Assembly: GCA_016201795.1 (NCBI GenBank)
Contig: JACQCF010000002.1
Span: 1-45,121 of the forward strand
Origin: Candidatus Omnitrophota bacterium
GTDB taxonomy: Bacteria; Omnitrophota; Gorgyraeia; Zapsychrales; Fredricksoniimonadaceae
Length of the DNA: 45,121 bases
Reading direction: 5' to 3'
The notes beneath the pieces were generated by a model. The model did no database searches. It had not been told where the DNA came from and saw only the letters and a program-made list of their open reading frames with translations. The position numbers were made by a program, and so were the translations under genes. Shown here piece after piece: positions 9,580-17,608 of this stretch (position 1 is the stretch's first letter; each line of letters starts with the position of its first letter).

Positions 9580-9603
9580 AAGCGGCTCCTTTATAGAGAC
9601 TCC

Positions 9604-9632
9604 ATTCTAAATTATTTGTCCTAAAAAAGCAA
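9604..9632 (-). promoter_or_regulatory. Promoter of the thiSGHF operon
   Basis: Read on the minus strand, TTGCTT (9632-9627) and TAGAAT (9609-9604) are separated by exactly 17 bases and lie 25 bases before the thiS ATG. No TPP riboswitch consensus (CTGAGA or ACCTGATCTGG-like) is present between promoter and gene, so TPP control by riboswitch is not supported. Confidence 0.5.
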
Positions 9633-9733
9633 ATATCGCATGAGGGACAAAATTTTTAAGATTTCTCGTTTACTCCATTTGATTTGTTATAAAATACACC
9701 CATTAAAGAAGTTCTTGGTTTCATAAAAAATGC

Positions 9734-9837
9734 TTTGATTTTGTGGAGCTTTTTGTATAATAGTGCGTTTTTGATGCAGTTAACAACCCAACGGGCCGTT
9801 CAGGCTTGTTCGCCAGAGTGAGGCTGGCATCAAGGAG
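9734..9837 (+). promoter_or_regulatory. Promoter and structured leader of the AdoMet decarboxylase gene
   Basis: A consensus TATAAT is at 9756-9761 with a weak TTTGAT at 9734-9739 (spacing 16). The roughly 75-base leader that follows contains a hairpin, GCCAG (9812-9816) pairing with CTGGC (9824-9828), directly before AAGGAG at 9832-9837. The placement of the stem next to the ribosome site could tune translation. The rest of the 263-base divergent gap holds nothing I recognise. Confidence 0.4.
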
Positions 9838-9842
9838 TAGAG

Positions 9843-10271
9843 ATGAGTAAACCTGGGGTATTCGGGTATGAGTTGTTGTTAGATCTTTACGATTGCAGAG
9901 ATGGCGTATGTGATGATTTAACGCATTGCTACAATTTCCTCGATGAAATCGTCGGCTTTTTGGGGATGGAAAAACAGGCACCTCCGTCGGTTTTTCGCAG
10001 CGACGGCGTGCGTTTTCCGGATAAAGCCGGCCTTTCAGGCTGGGTGCCTTTGATTGAAAGCTCGGTGGTCATCCACACCCTGATCCCTAAAGATTTTATT
10101 ACCGTTGATATTTACTGCTGCCGCGCTTTTGATAGGAAAAAAGCGGAGGAATTTTGTCGTCGGTTTTTTGCTCCTAAACGTGTGGAAACTCAATTTGTTG
10201 AGCGCGGTTTAGACTACTATGCGTCCGATGGCAGCTACGGCTCTTCACACAAAGAACTAGCGCATAAATGA
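9843..10271 (+). CDS. speD: S-adenosylmethionine decarboxylase proenzyme-like protein
   Basis: This family decarboxylates AdoMet to supply aminopropyl groups for spermidine, using a pyruvoyl group made by self-cleavage between Glu and Ser. The 142-residue protein keeps the expected pattern: the cleavage pair E72-S73, the processing histidine at S+5 (H78 in VVIHT) and the cysteine at S+20 (C93), the same spacing as in bacterial class 1B enzymes as I recall them. An early FGYELLLDLYDC matches the N-terminal strand. One change is visible: the residue after the cleavage serine is Ser74 instead of the usual His. AAGGAG 6 bases before the ATG fixes the start. No spermidine synthase is nearby. The gene is probably monocistronic, closed by the hairpins that follow. 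Confidence 0.85.
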   Translation: MSKPGVFGYELLLDLYDCRDGVCDDLTHCYNFLDEIVGFLGMEKQAPPSVFRSDGVRFPDKAGLSGWVPLIESSVVIHTLIPKDFITVDIYCCRAFDRKKAEEFCRRFFAPKRVETQFVERGLDYYASDGSYGSSHKELAHK

Positions 10272-10323
10272 TCCCGTCTTTGGCGGGATCATCCCGAGTC
10301 CCGCCATGGCGGGACGAGGGATC
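10270..10323. repeat. Double palindromic repeat after the AdoMet decarboxylase gene
   Basis: Two adjacent hairpins: GATCCCG (10270-10276) with CGGGATC (10284-10290), and a perfect 18-base palindrome at 10298-10315 (GTCCCGCCATGGCGGGAC), flanked by ATCCC and GGGAT that extend the stem. The element starts within the stop codon of the gene. It looks like a dispersed repetitive palindrome more than a terminator because no T-run follows. Confidence 0.7.
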
Positions 10324-10333
10324 TAAATATGAA

Positions 10334-10370
10334 TAAGGGGATTGGTTGCATACAATCCCCTTAATTTTTC
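10334..10370 (+). terminator. Rho-independent terminator directly before leuS
   Basis: An 11-base stem, TAAGGGGATTG (10334-10344) with CAATCCCCTTA (10353-10363), an 8-base loop and a following T-run (ATTTTTC) form a classic terminator. It ends only 8 bases before the leuS ATG at 10379, so it may be a true terminator for the upstream gene or an attenuator for leuS. A TACAAT at 10351-10356 inside the stem could be a -10 box for leuS. Confidence 0.75.
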
Positions 10371-10378
10371 TAATCACG

Positions 10379-12856
10379 ATGCCTTATACCACCAACGATA
10401 TCAAATCCATCGAAGCCAAGTGGCAGAAGCATTGGGATGCGTACAAGACCTTCAAGGCACAGGCTGATGTCACCAAGAAGAAATATTATGTGCTGGAAAT
10501 GTTTCCCTATCCTTCCGGAAAAATTCACATGGGTCACGTGCGCAATTACACCATTGCGGATGTGATCGCCCGTTACAAAATGATGCAGGGCTTCAATGTC
10601 TTACATCCGATCGGCTACGATGCTTTTGGCCAGCCGGCGGAAAATGCCGCCATCAAACACAAGAGTGATCCCGCCGAGTGGACCGACCGTTGTATCGATC
10701 AAATGCACGAAGAATTAAAGCAAATGGGCTTCTCCTACGATTGGGACCGTGAAATTTCTACCTGTGACGCGCAATATTACAAATGGAATCAATGGATCTT
10801 TTTAAAGATGTGGGAACGCGGCCTGGCATATAAGAAAGTCTCGTCGGTGAATTGGTGCCCGAGTTGCCAGACGACATTAGCCAATGAAGAGGTCATCGGC
10901 GGCGCCTGCTGGCGTTGTAAATCACAGGTCGTGCAGAAAGATTTGGAACAGTGGTATTTGAAAATCACGCATTACGCCCAAAGCCTTCTGGAAGATTTAA
11001 AACAATTGGAACACTGGCCGCTGCGCGTGCGGCTCATGCAGGAGAATTGGATCGGCAAAAGTTTCGGCGTAGAAATTTATTTTAAGATCAAAGGCGACAC
11101 AGAGACCCTCACCGTTTTTACGACCCGTCCGGATACCATTTTTGGGGCAACCTATATGGTGTTAGCCCCCGAACATCCTTTGGTGAAAAAATTGGTTTCA
11201 GGGACCAAAGAAGAAAAAGCAGTTTTGGTTTTTATCGACGAGACCGCCGGTAAAAGCAAAAGCCTGCGCATGTCCGGCGATGGGCGCAAAGAAGGAATTT
11301 TTATCGGCCGTTATGCCATCAACCCCGTCAACCAGGAAGCCATTCCCATTTTTATCGGCGATTATGTCCTCATGGAATACGGCTCAGGGGCCATTATGGC
11401 GGTGCCCGCCCATGATCAGCGCGATTTTGAATTCGCCAAGACCCATCAATTACCGATGAGAATCGTCATCCAAAACCCTCAAGAGCCTTTTGAGCTTAAA
11501 AGTATGACTAAAGCCTACGAGGACCCAGGGGTTTTGGTGAATTCCAAGCCGTTTAACCGCATTGGCAACGAAGAAGCTAAGAAGAAAATTGCCGAATGGA
11601 TGTCCAAAGAACGCATGGGCAAAATGACGGTGCATTGGCGCCTGCGGGACTGGCTGATTTCCCGTCAGCGTTATTGGGGAACGCCCATCCCGATGATTTA
11701 CTGTGATACCTGTGGGGCGGTGCCGGTCCCCTATGATCAATTACCGGTCAGCTTGCCTAAAAACGTAGAGATGACCGGCCAGGGGGGAAGTCCCTTAAAC
11801 CGGGTTGAGGAATTTGTGAACGTTTCCTGTCCGAAATGTTTTAAAGGGGCCCGCAGGGAGACGGATACCATGGCGACTTTTTTTGATTCGTCGTGGTATT
11901 TTTTGCGTTTCTGTTCGGCGCACAATGATGAAGAAATTTTTAGTCAACAGGAAGCTAAATACTGGATGCCGGTGGATCAGTATATCGGCGGCATTGAGCA
12001 TGCGATTTTGCATTTGCTGTACGCGCGTTTTTTTACCAAATTTTTAAAAGACTTAAGTGTGATTGATTTCGGCGAACCGTTTACGCGTCTGTTAACCCAG
12101 GGCATGGTGCTTAAAGGAGGGGAGGTGATGTCCAAATCCCTTGGCAATACGGTTGATCCCGACGAAATTTTGGCCAAATACGGGGCCGATACGCTACGTT
12201 TGTTTATTCTGTTTGCCGCCCCGCCCGAAGATCAGCTGGAATGGAACAGCGACGGACTAGAAGGCGCCTGGCGGTTTTTAAACCGCGTTTATCAAATGGT
12301 TGAGAAACGGTATGTCAAGAATTTTTCTGCATTTGATTCAAAGGATCAAATGTTGGATCGCGAACGCAACAATGCCATCAAACGCGTCAGCCAAAGTTTT
12401 GAAGAAGGTTTTAAATTTAATACCGCCATCAGCCACTTGATGATTTTGGCCAATGCCATTGATAAATACGTAGGGGCGGGGTTACCCCGCCTTCCGGATG
12501 GCGAGGCGACCTCGCCCCTACGTAATGCCATTGAAACCTTGGTTCTTCTTTTGTCGCCGTTTACTCCTCATTTATGCGAAGAGCTTTGGCAAATGATGGG
12601 CAAAAATGATGCCACCATCGTCAAGGTTGCATGGCCGAGCTTTGACGAGGCGGCTCTTAAACAAACTGAAGTCACCTATGCCGTACAGATTAACGGTAAA
12701 ATCCGCGGTCAATTCACAGCCCCGGTTTTTGCCACTCAGGAGCAATTGCAAAAGCTTTGCCTGACGGATGTTCATGTGGCCAAATATGTTCCCAACGCGG
12801 GGGCCATCAAAAAATTTATTGTGGTTCCGCAGAAACTCGTTAGTATAGTAGTGTGA
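10379..12856 (+). CDS. leuS: Leucyl-tRNA synthetase
   Basis: This cytoplasmic class Ia synthetase charges tRNA-Leu. The product is 825 residues. The HIGH motif appears as HMGH (residues 50-53 in [12 protein letters not shown]), the KMSKS motif as VMSKS near residue 584, and zinc-type cysteines occur in CPSCQ...CWRCK. The editing domain includes [15 protein letters not shown]. An in-frame TTG at 10346 would extend the frame into the terminator hairpin; the ATG at 10379 gives the usual [12 protein letters not shown] start. No Shine-Dalgarno sequence precedes it. Residues about 697-715, in the anticodon-binding region, are encoded by an inserted palindromic repeat. The stop overlaps the next start (GTGA at 12853-12856). 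Confidence 0.97.
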   Translation: MPYTTNDIKSIEAKWQKHWDAYKTFKAQADVTKKKYYVLEMFPYPSGKIHMGHVRNYTIADVIARYKMMQGFNVLHPIGYDAFGQPAENAAIKHKSDPAEWTDRCIDQMHEELKQMGFSYDWDREISTCDAQYYKWNQWIFLKMWERGLAYKKVSSVNWCPSCQTTLANEEVIGGACWRCKSQVVQKDLEQWYLKITHYAQSLLEDLKQLEHWPLRVRLMQENWIGKSFGVEIYFKIKGDTETLTVFTTRPDTIFGATYMVLAPEHPLVKKLVSGTKEEKAVLVFIDETAGKSKSLRMSGDGRKEGIFIGRYAINPVNQEAIPIFIGDYVLMEYGSGAIMAVPAHDQRDFEFAKTHQLPMRIVIQNPQEPFELKSMTKAYEDPGVLVNSKPFNRIGNEEAKKKIAEWMSKERMGKMTVHWRLRDWLISRQRYWGTPIPMIYCDTCGAVPVPYDQLPVSLPKNVEMTGQGGSPLNRVEEFVNVSCPKCFKGARRETDTMATFFDSSWYFLRFCSAHNDEEIFSQQEAKYWMPVDQYIGGIEHAILHLLYARFFTKFLKDLSVIDFGEPFTRLLTQGMVLKGGEVMSKSLGNTVDPDEILAKYGADTLRLFILFAAPPEDQLEWNSDGLEGAWRFLNRVYQMVEKRYVKNFSAFDSKDQMLDRERNNAIKRVSQSFEEGFKFNTAISHLMILANAIDKYVGAGLPRLPDGEATSPLRNAIETLVLLLSPFTPHLCEELWQMMGKNDATIVKVAWPSFDEAALKQTEVTYAVQINGKIRGQFTAPVFATQEQLQKLCLTDVHVAKYVPNAGAIKKFIVVPQKLVSIVV
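12467..12524. repeat. Palindromic repeat inserted in frame within leuS
   Basis: A perfect 12-base outer inverted repeat, TACGTAGGGGCG (12467-12478) with CGCCCCTACGTA (12513-12524), encloses two inner hairpins: GCGGGG/CCCCGC (12476-12490) and GGCGAGG/CCTCGCC (12500-12516). The structure resembles common GTAGGGGCG-type dispersed repeats and encodes about 19 residues ([19 protein letters not shown]) in the leucyl-tRNA synthetase. Confidence 0.8.
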
Positions 12857-14139
12857 AATTCTACGCTGACCTTCACGTCCATTCCAAGTATTCCCGCGCT
12901 ACTGCTAAAAATCTCGACCTGGAAAATCTTTATGTTTGGGCTCAGCTTAAAGGTATTCACCTCGTTGGTACCGGTGATTTTGTGCATCCGGTTTGGATGA
13001 AAGAGCTCGAAGAGAAACTTGAACCTGCCGAAGAAGGCCTGTTTAAACTCAAAGACAAATACGCTAAATCCATGGATGCTCAGGTGCCCAAAGCCTGCCA
13101 GGCAAAAGTACGTTTCATGCTCACCGTCGAGATTTCCAACATCTACAAACGCCTTGATAAGGTACGCAAAGTGCATAATCTGATTTGGTCGCCGTCTTTG
13201 GAGGCTGCCCAAAAGGTACAGGCCAAATTAGGGGCCATTGGTAATATCAAAAGCGATGGGCGGCCGATTTTAGGATTGGACTCGCGCGATCTTTTAGAAA
13301 TTGCCCTTGAAGCGGATCCTAAAAATATTTTTGTCCCGGCCCATATCTGGACGCCGTGGTTTTCAGCTCTTGGCTCCATGGGCGGTTTTGATAGTATGAA
13401 GGACTGTTTTGCGGATTTAACCGACCATGTTTTTGCCGTCGAGACGGGCTTATCATCAGACCCTTTGATGAACTGGCGGCTGAAACAGCTAGATCCTTTT
13501 ATTCTGGTTTCTAATTCGGACGCGCATTCACCCTCGAAGCTTGGCCGTGAGGCTAATATTTTTGACACAGAATTTTCCTATTCCGCCATTTATCAAGCTT
13601 TATTCGACCAGAACGACAAGGGATTGGTGGGTACGGTGGAGTTTTTTCCAGAGGAAGGCAAATATCATTACGACGGCCACCGGCTTTGCCATGTGCGCTG
13701 GCATCCTCAAGAGACGACCAAAAATAAGGGGCTATGTTCTGTTTGCGGCAAGCCTGTGACCGTCGGAGTGATGGCGCGCGTAGAAGAGCTGGCAGACCGC
13801 CAACCAGGACAGAAAAGCAAGCGGCATCGCCCTTATTGGAGCGCGGTGCCTTTGCCGGAAGTCATTGGCGAAGCCAGGGGCGTAGGTCCTGCCAGCAAAG
13901 CCGTGCAAGAGGCCTATAGGAAGATGCTCACCCAAATAGGGAATGAATTTTATATTTTGCTTGATGCTCCTATCGACCAAATTCGTCGCCTGGCTGGGGA
14001 AGTGATTGCCGAAGGCATTGACCGTATGCGAAAAGGGGAAGTTAAAATCGCTGCCGGCTACGATGGTGAATATGGCACCGTTGAAATCTTCAAAGACGGC
14101 GAACGCCAAAAAATCGAACAGCAACTAGCCTTATTTTGA
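12853..14139 (+). CDS. Endonuclease Q-like PHP-domain nuclease
   Basis: The 428-residue protein matches the PHP-type family (formerly TIGR00375) that includes endonuclease Q, an enzyme nicking DNA 5' of deaminated bases such as uracil and hypoxanthine. The PHP metal site is visible as [10 protein letters not shown] (D6, H8, H10), GTGDFVH (39-45), HIWTPWF (164-170) and SNSDAHS (220-226). A zinc ribbon follows with C279, C295 and C298. A C-terminal domain contains [13 protein letters not shown]. The last five residues are QLALF, a strong match to the sliding-clamp-binding motif. It starts at GTG overlapping the leuS stop and ends overlapping the helicase start, so all three are coupled. Specificity on deaminated DNA is inferred from the family. 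Confidence 0.88.
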   Translation: MKFYADLHVHSKYSRATAKNLDLENLYVWAQLKGIHLVGTGDFVHPVWMKELEEKLEPAEEGLFKLKDKYAKSMDAQVPKACQAKVRFMLTVEISNIYKRLDKVRKVHNLIWSPSLEAAQKVQAKLGAIGNIKSDGRPILGLDSRDLLEIALEADPKNIFVPAHIWTPWFSALGSMGGFDSMKDCFADLTDHVFAVETGLSSDPLMNWRLKQLDPFILVSNSDAHSPSKLGREANIFDTEFSYSAIYQALFDQNDKGLVGTVEFFPEEGKYHYDGHRLCHVRWHPQETTKNKGLCSVCGKPVTVGVMARVEELADRQPGQKSKRHRPYWSAVPLPEVIGEARGVGPASKAVQEAYRKMLTQIGNEFYILLDAPIDQIRRLAGEVIAEGIDRMRKGEVKIAAGYDGEYGTVEIFKDGERQKIEQQLALF

Positions 14140-15599
14140 TGCAAACCTTAAGCGGACTTAACGATTCCCAGTGGAAAGCGGTATGCCATACCGGCGCTCA
14201 TCTGTTGATTGTGGCCGGCCCCGGCACCGGCAAGACGCATACTATTACCCGTCGCATCGCGCATATGATCCCGTCGCTTAAACCCAACCAGAAAGTTTTA
14301 GCTATTACCTTCACCAATAAAGCCGCGCAGGAAATGCAAGGCCGTCTGCTGGCCTTGGGCGTGCCGCTCAACAAAGCGTTGGTGGGTACCTTCCATGCCT
14401 TTTGCCTGAAACTGCTGCGCGACCACTGGCAGGAAACAGCCTTGCCCAAAGATTTCAAAGTGGCAATTCCCCAGGACATTCAGGGGTTTGATAAGGCCGT
14501 GCTGGAACGCATTGGCCTGATGAAATCCACCCGCCTTGTTATTGAAGGCGACAATGAATATAAAACCTATCAGCGCTATTTGCGTAAAAATAACTGGATT
14601 GATTTTGACGACATTTTGCGCGAAGCCTTAGCTCTTCTGGAAAATGAAGATATCGCACATCAGGTGAGGGCCTGCTACCGTCATATTTTTGTCGATGAGT
14701 ATCAGGACACTAATATCATACAGAATGCATTGCTGAAAATACTCACTCAAGAAGGTACGCTGCTGACGGCCATCGGTGATCCCAACCAGTCCATTTATGG
14801 TTTTCGCGGGGGCAATGTGGCGTTGTTTGGCCGGTTTAAAGATGATTTTCCAGGTGTCCGTGAGCTGACCTTGCAGGAAAATTACCGCTCAGCGTCGAAT
14901 CTGTTGGCAGCCTCTTGTCAAGTGATGGGCGGGCTGGAATTGCTGGCCAAGCTAGACGCCAAGGGGAAGCTGGTTACCCATGAAGCGGCCAGCGACGCGG
15001 CAGAGGCGGATTATGTGACTTCTCAAATTGAGAAAATGGTCGGCGGTATGGATATGTTGTCAGCCCGCGGGGCGTACCGCTCTTTGGGGGATATTGCTAT
15101 TTTATACCGGCTTAATGCCGAGCGCCATGTCATTGGGCAGGCTTTGGAACATTTAGGAATTCCGTATCAAGTGTCTCAAAAGGTACCTAAACCCGCCGGT
15201 TATTCCGACGAAGCGGTGTTGGGTCAGTTCGAGGAAGAACTGGATTATAACGTCGAGAAAGTGTCATTGTTGACCTTGCACGCGGCCAAGGGGTTGGAAT
15301 TTCCGGTTGTGTTTATCATCGGCTGTGAAGCCAAACTTTTGCCGTTGGATATTCATGCGATGAAAGGCGACCCGCAGGAAGAACGCCGGCTTTTTTATGT
15401 CGGGATGACGCGTGCCAGGGAACATTTGTATTTAACCCGCGCCAGACGGCGCCAGTTGTTTGGCCAGACGTGGTTTAACCCGCCCTCGCCGTTTCTAGCT
15501 GATATCGAAGAAGACTTGAAAGTTTATGAGAATTCTAAACCTCGGCGAGGTCCGCGCAAAAGTGAGGAGGCCGAAAAACAGCAGTTGAAGCTGTTTTAA
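14139..15599 (+). CDS. Compact UvrD/PcrA-like superfamily 1 helicase lacking domain 2B
   Basis: This 486-residue SF1A DNA helicase shows Walker A GPGTGKT (27-33), TFTNKAA, motif II VDEYQD (185-190), motif III GDPNQSIYGFRG, motif IV QENYRS, motif V TLHAAKGLEF and motif VI RRLFYVGMTRARE. UvrD and PcrA are about 650-720 residues; here only some 30 residues separate GIPYQVS from the motif V strand, where the roughly 170-residue 2B subdomain normally sits. The C-terminus is QLKLF, a clamp-binding pentapeptide like that of the coupled nuclease. The ATG shares one base with the nuclease stop (TGATG). I infer that helicase and nuclease act together in repair of deaminated DNA at the clamp. A missing 2B domain may relieve autoinhibition. 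Confidence 0.9.
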   Translation: MQTLSGLNDSQWKAVCHTGAHLLIVAGPGTGKTHTITRRIAHMIPSLKPNQKVLAITFTNKAAQEMQGRLLALGVPLNKALVGTFHAFCLKLLRDHWQETALPKDFKVAIPQDIQGFDKAVLERIGLMKSTRLVIEGDNEYKTYQRYLRKNNWIDFDDILREALALLENEDIAHQVRACYRHIFVDEYQDTNIIQNALLKILTQEGTLLTAIGDPNQSIYGFRGGNVALFGRFKDDFPGVRELTLQENYRSASNLLAASCQVMGGLELLAKLDAKGKLVTHEAASDAAEADYVTSQIEKMVGGMDMLSARGAYRSLGDIAILYRLNAERHVIGQALEHLGIPYQVSQKVPKPAGYSDEAVLGQFEEELDYNVEKVSLLTLHAAKGLEFPVVFIIGCEAKLLPLDIHAMKGDPQEERRLFYVGMTRAREHLYLTRARRRQLFGQTWFNPPSPFLADIEEDLKVYENSKPRRGPRKSEEAEKQQLKLF

Positions 15600-15681
15600 T
15601 TTTTGTTATAATTTTGTTATCAATTCTTCCCCAGAATTGTTAAGCGTTTCGCATTCATTCCCCTTTTAGAGAACTGTTTTT

Positions 15682-16017
15682 GTGTTTCATCTAACCTCTC
15701 AAGAAAAGTTTGTAGTGATGAGCCTGTGCGTTATTATTTTCGCAGGGACATTAATCAATATCGGTCTGCAAAAAGACTTACGCATCTTCGACTGGCTGCA
15801 TACCGCCCAAAAAAAATCTCTGGCTACCGCCATCAACATCAATCGTGCTTCGGTGGATGATCTTTTAAGAGTTCCCGGCATCGGAGTCAAGACCGCCGAA
15901 TATATCACAACATATCGTCACACCAACGGACCATTTACCAGCCTTGAACCGCTTCAGTCTATGAAAGGCATGTCACCCGAGCGTTATGAGCGCATTATCA
16001 AATATCTTAAAATTTAA
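15682..16017 (+). CDS. comEA: ComEA-like helix-hairpin-helix DNA-binding protein
   Basis: ComEA binds incoming double-stranded DNA at the cell surface during natural transformation. The 111-residue protein has one N-terminal transmembrane helix (about residues 9-27) and a C-terminal helix-hairpin-helix pair starting ININRASVDDLLRVPGIGVK, with a second hairpin KGMSPERYERI. The start is a GTG at 15682 with no clear ribosome site; an ATG at 15718 would cut the transmembrane helix, so GTG is preferred. The end overlaps comEC by 32 bases, the usual genetic partner, which supports a DNA-uptake role. Confidence 0.88.
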   Translation: MFHLTSQEKFVVMSLCVIIFAGTLINIGLQKDLRIFDWLHTAQKKSLATAININRASVDDLLRVPGIGVKTAEYITTYRHTNGPFTSLEPLQSMKGMSPERYERIIKYLKI

Positions 16018-17524
16018 CCGTCACACGCATCGGCCCTGTTTTTATTTAGCCATCGCCATGGGTTTCGGCATTTGGCTGGGTCGGTATGGATTGTCCTGGC
16101 CTCTGTGGAGTATTCTGAGTGGAATTTTTATTATTCTAAGCCTGTTAAGGACAAGAGCAGCAGCCATGGGGTTATATCTGGCCGCTGTTTGCCTGGGAGC
16201 TTTGTGTTATCAAAACGTCTATCTTCTGCCTTCTTATCATATCGGCTTTATCTCTTATCAAGACCGTGGGCGACTAACAGCGCTTGAGGGAATGATAGAC
16301 TCCGATGTGCAATCCAGACCACGGGCTTTTGGCACCAAACAAATGTTTGAATTAGAAATTAGTAAGATAAAACTGGATGAAGAATGGAAAACAGCGACGG
16401 GCAGAATCTCGGTTGATTTCTACCAGCCTTTAATCCTTAATTATGGGGATCAGGTTATTTTGTCAGGGAGTCTACATAAAGCTTTTAGCAGTCCTTTAAA
16501 CCGATTTTCTTATCAGCAATATTTAGAGGATCACGGATTGTTCTGGATTTTAAGTGTGAGCAAGTATAGGACTGTAAAAATATTGTCGGCGCATCATGGT
16601 CACTGGTGGATAGCCGCCTCGTTTAAGTTTAAACACCGGTTGAAAAATATTTTGGCGCAATATTTAGAACCTCGGGAGACCGGGATGATCCAGGCCATGG
16701 TTTTAGGGGATCGTTCTTTCTTACCTAAAGATATATACGCGCTTTTTGTCAAGACCGGCACGGCCCATATTCTGGCCATCAGCGGCATGAATATGGCCAT
16801 CATTGGAGCAATGGTTTTATTTATTTTCAAGCTGTTACATTTGCCACGGCCATGGCAGTTTATCCTGACCATAGCCCTGTTGTTTGCTTACGCGCTTTTA
16901 AGTGGCTGGACAGCGTCGGTGGTACGCTCGGTTTTTATGGCTACGGTTATTTTAAGCAGCTTTTGCCTAGAATATGAGGCAGACACGGCTAACTCTTTAG
17001 GGCTGGCTGCTATTCTTCTTTTTATCATGAACCCGTTGAATCTCTTTGACCTGGGGTTTCAATTGTCTTTTGTTTCGGTAGCCGTGATTATTTATCTTTA
17101 CCCGTTGGTTTATCAGCCGATAGCCCACTATTGTAAGGAAGGAATTTTGAAATATATCATCCAGGTTTTATGTATATCGCTGGTGGCCTGGGTTGGCATC
17201 AGCGGGTTGGTCGCTTACGATTTTGATATCATTTCACCGATTGCGATTCTAGCCAATTTTCCCATTGTGCCGCTGGCAGATTTGGTGGTGGCTTTAAGTT
17301 TGGGGGTGGCGGTGATTGGACTTTTTTATCCATGGCTGGCATCGGCTTTTGCCGGTACGCTTAAAGCAGTATTTAATTTCACCTTGCTTTTGACCGCTTG
17401 GTTTGCTCAGATTCCCGGTGGATATTTTTATGTTCACCATGTAAGCCCCTGGTATGTTGTTTTTTATTATGTGGTTTTGATCGGGATAATTATGGTTTGG
17501 GTGGATCGAAGCAGAGGGGCTTGA
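15986..17524 (+). CDS. comEC: ComEC/Rec2-family DNA channel, short form
   Basis: ComEC forms the inner-membrane channel for single-stranded DNA in transformation. The 512-residue protein has an N-terminal pair of membrane helices, an OB-like region at about 90-190, and the polytopic competence domain with the family signature HILAISGMNMAIIGAMV near residue 262 and GLGFQLSF-like NLFDLGFQLSFVSVAVI. It ends after the membrane domain (VDRSRGA) and lacks the C-terminal metallo-beta-lactamase domain of ~750-residue homologues. The promoter of the next gene begins at the stop codon, so this is not a frameshift. It overlaps comEA. Pilus genes are not in the window, so competence is inferred. Confidence 0.9.
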   Translation: MSALSNILKFNRHTHRPCFYLAIAMGFGIWLGRYGLSWPLWSILSGIFIILSLLRTRAAAMGLYLAAVCLGALCYQNVYLLPSYHIGFISYQDRGRLTALEGMIDSDVQSRPRAFGTKQMFELEISKIKLDEEWKTATGRISVDFYQPLILNYGDQVILSGSLHKAFSSPLNRFSYQQYLEDHGLFWILSVSKYRTVKILSAHHGHWWIAASFKFKHRLKNILAQYLEPRETGMIQAMVLGDRSFLPKDIYALFVKTGTAHILAISGMNMAIIGAMVLFIFKLLHLPRPWQFILTIALLFAYALLSGWTASVVRSVFMATVILSSFCLEYEADTANSLGLAAILLFIMNPLNLFDLGFQLSFVSVAVIIYLYPLVYQPIAHYCKEGILKYIIQVLCISLVAWVGISGLVAYDFDIISPIAILANFPIVPLADLVVALSLGVAVIGLFYPWLASAFAGTLKAVFNFTLLLTAWFAQIPGGYFYVHHVSPWYVVFYYVVLIGIIMVWVDRSRGA

Positions 17525-17548
17525 CAAAGTAAAAATTTGTGATAAACT
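17521..17548 (+). promoter_or_regulatory. Sigma70-type heat-shock promoter of the exported hsp20
   Basis: A perfect TTGACA at 17521-17526 and TAAACT at 17543-17548, 16 bases apart, overlap the comEC stop codon and run directly into a CIRCE operator. Confidence 0.75.
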
Positions 17549-17573
17549 AGCACTCATAAGCATAGAGTGCTAG
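17547..17573 (+). promoter_or_regulatory. CIRCE operator (HrcA binding site) of hsp20
   Basis: CTAGCACTC (17547-17555), a 9-base spacer and GAGTGCTAG (17565-17573) form a perfect inverted repeat. It differs from the CIRCE consensus TTAGCACTC-N9-GAGTGCTAA only at the outermost base of each arm. Position over the transcription start fits repression by HrcA, whose gene lies 0.7 kb downstream. Confidence 0.93.
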
Positions 17574-17608
17574 TAAGAAGATTAAGCATAGGGGAAAGGA
17601 GAAAATTT

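Noticed and set aside
9580-9660. TPP riboswitch before thiS
   Set aside because: Neither of the conserved thi-box segments was found on the minus strand in the leader.
10270-10323. tRNA or structured RNA at the double palindrome
   Set aside because: No cloverleaf, no T-loop sequence and perfect palindromes typical of repeats.
17500-17524. Frameshift that removes the C-terminal domain of ComEC
   Set aside because: The next promoter and CIRCE site begin at the stop codon and no metallo-beta-lactamase residues are found in any frame downstream.
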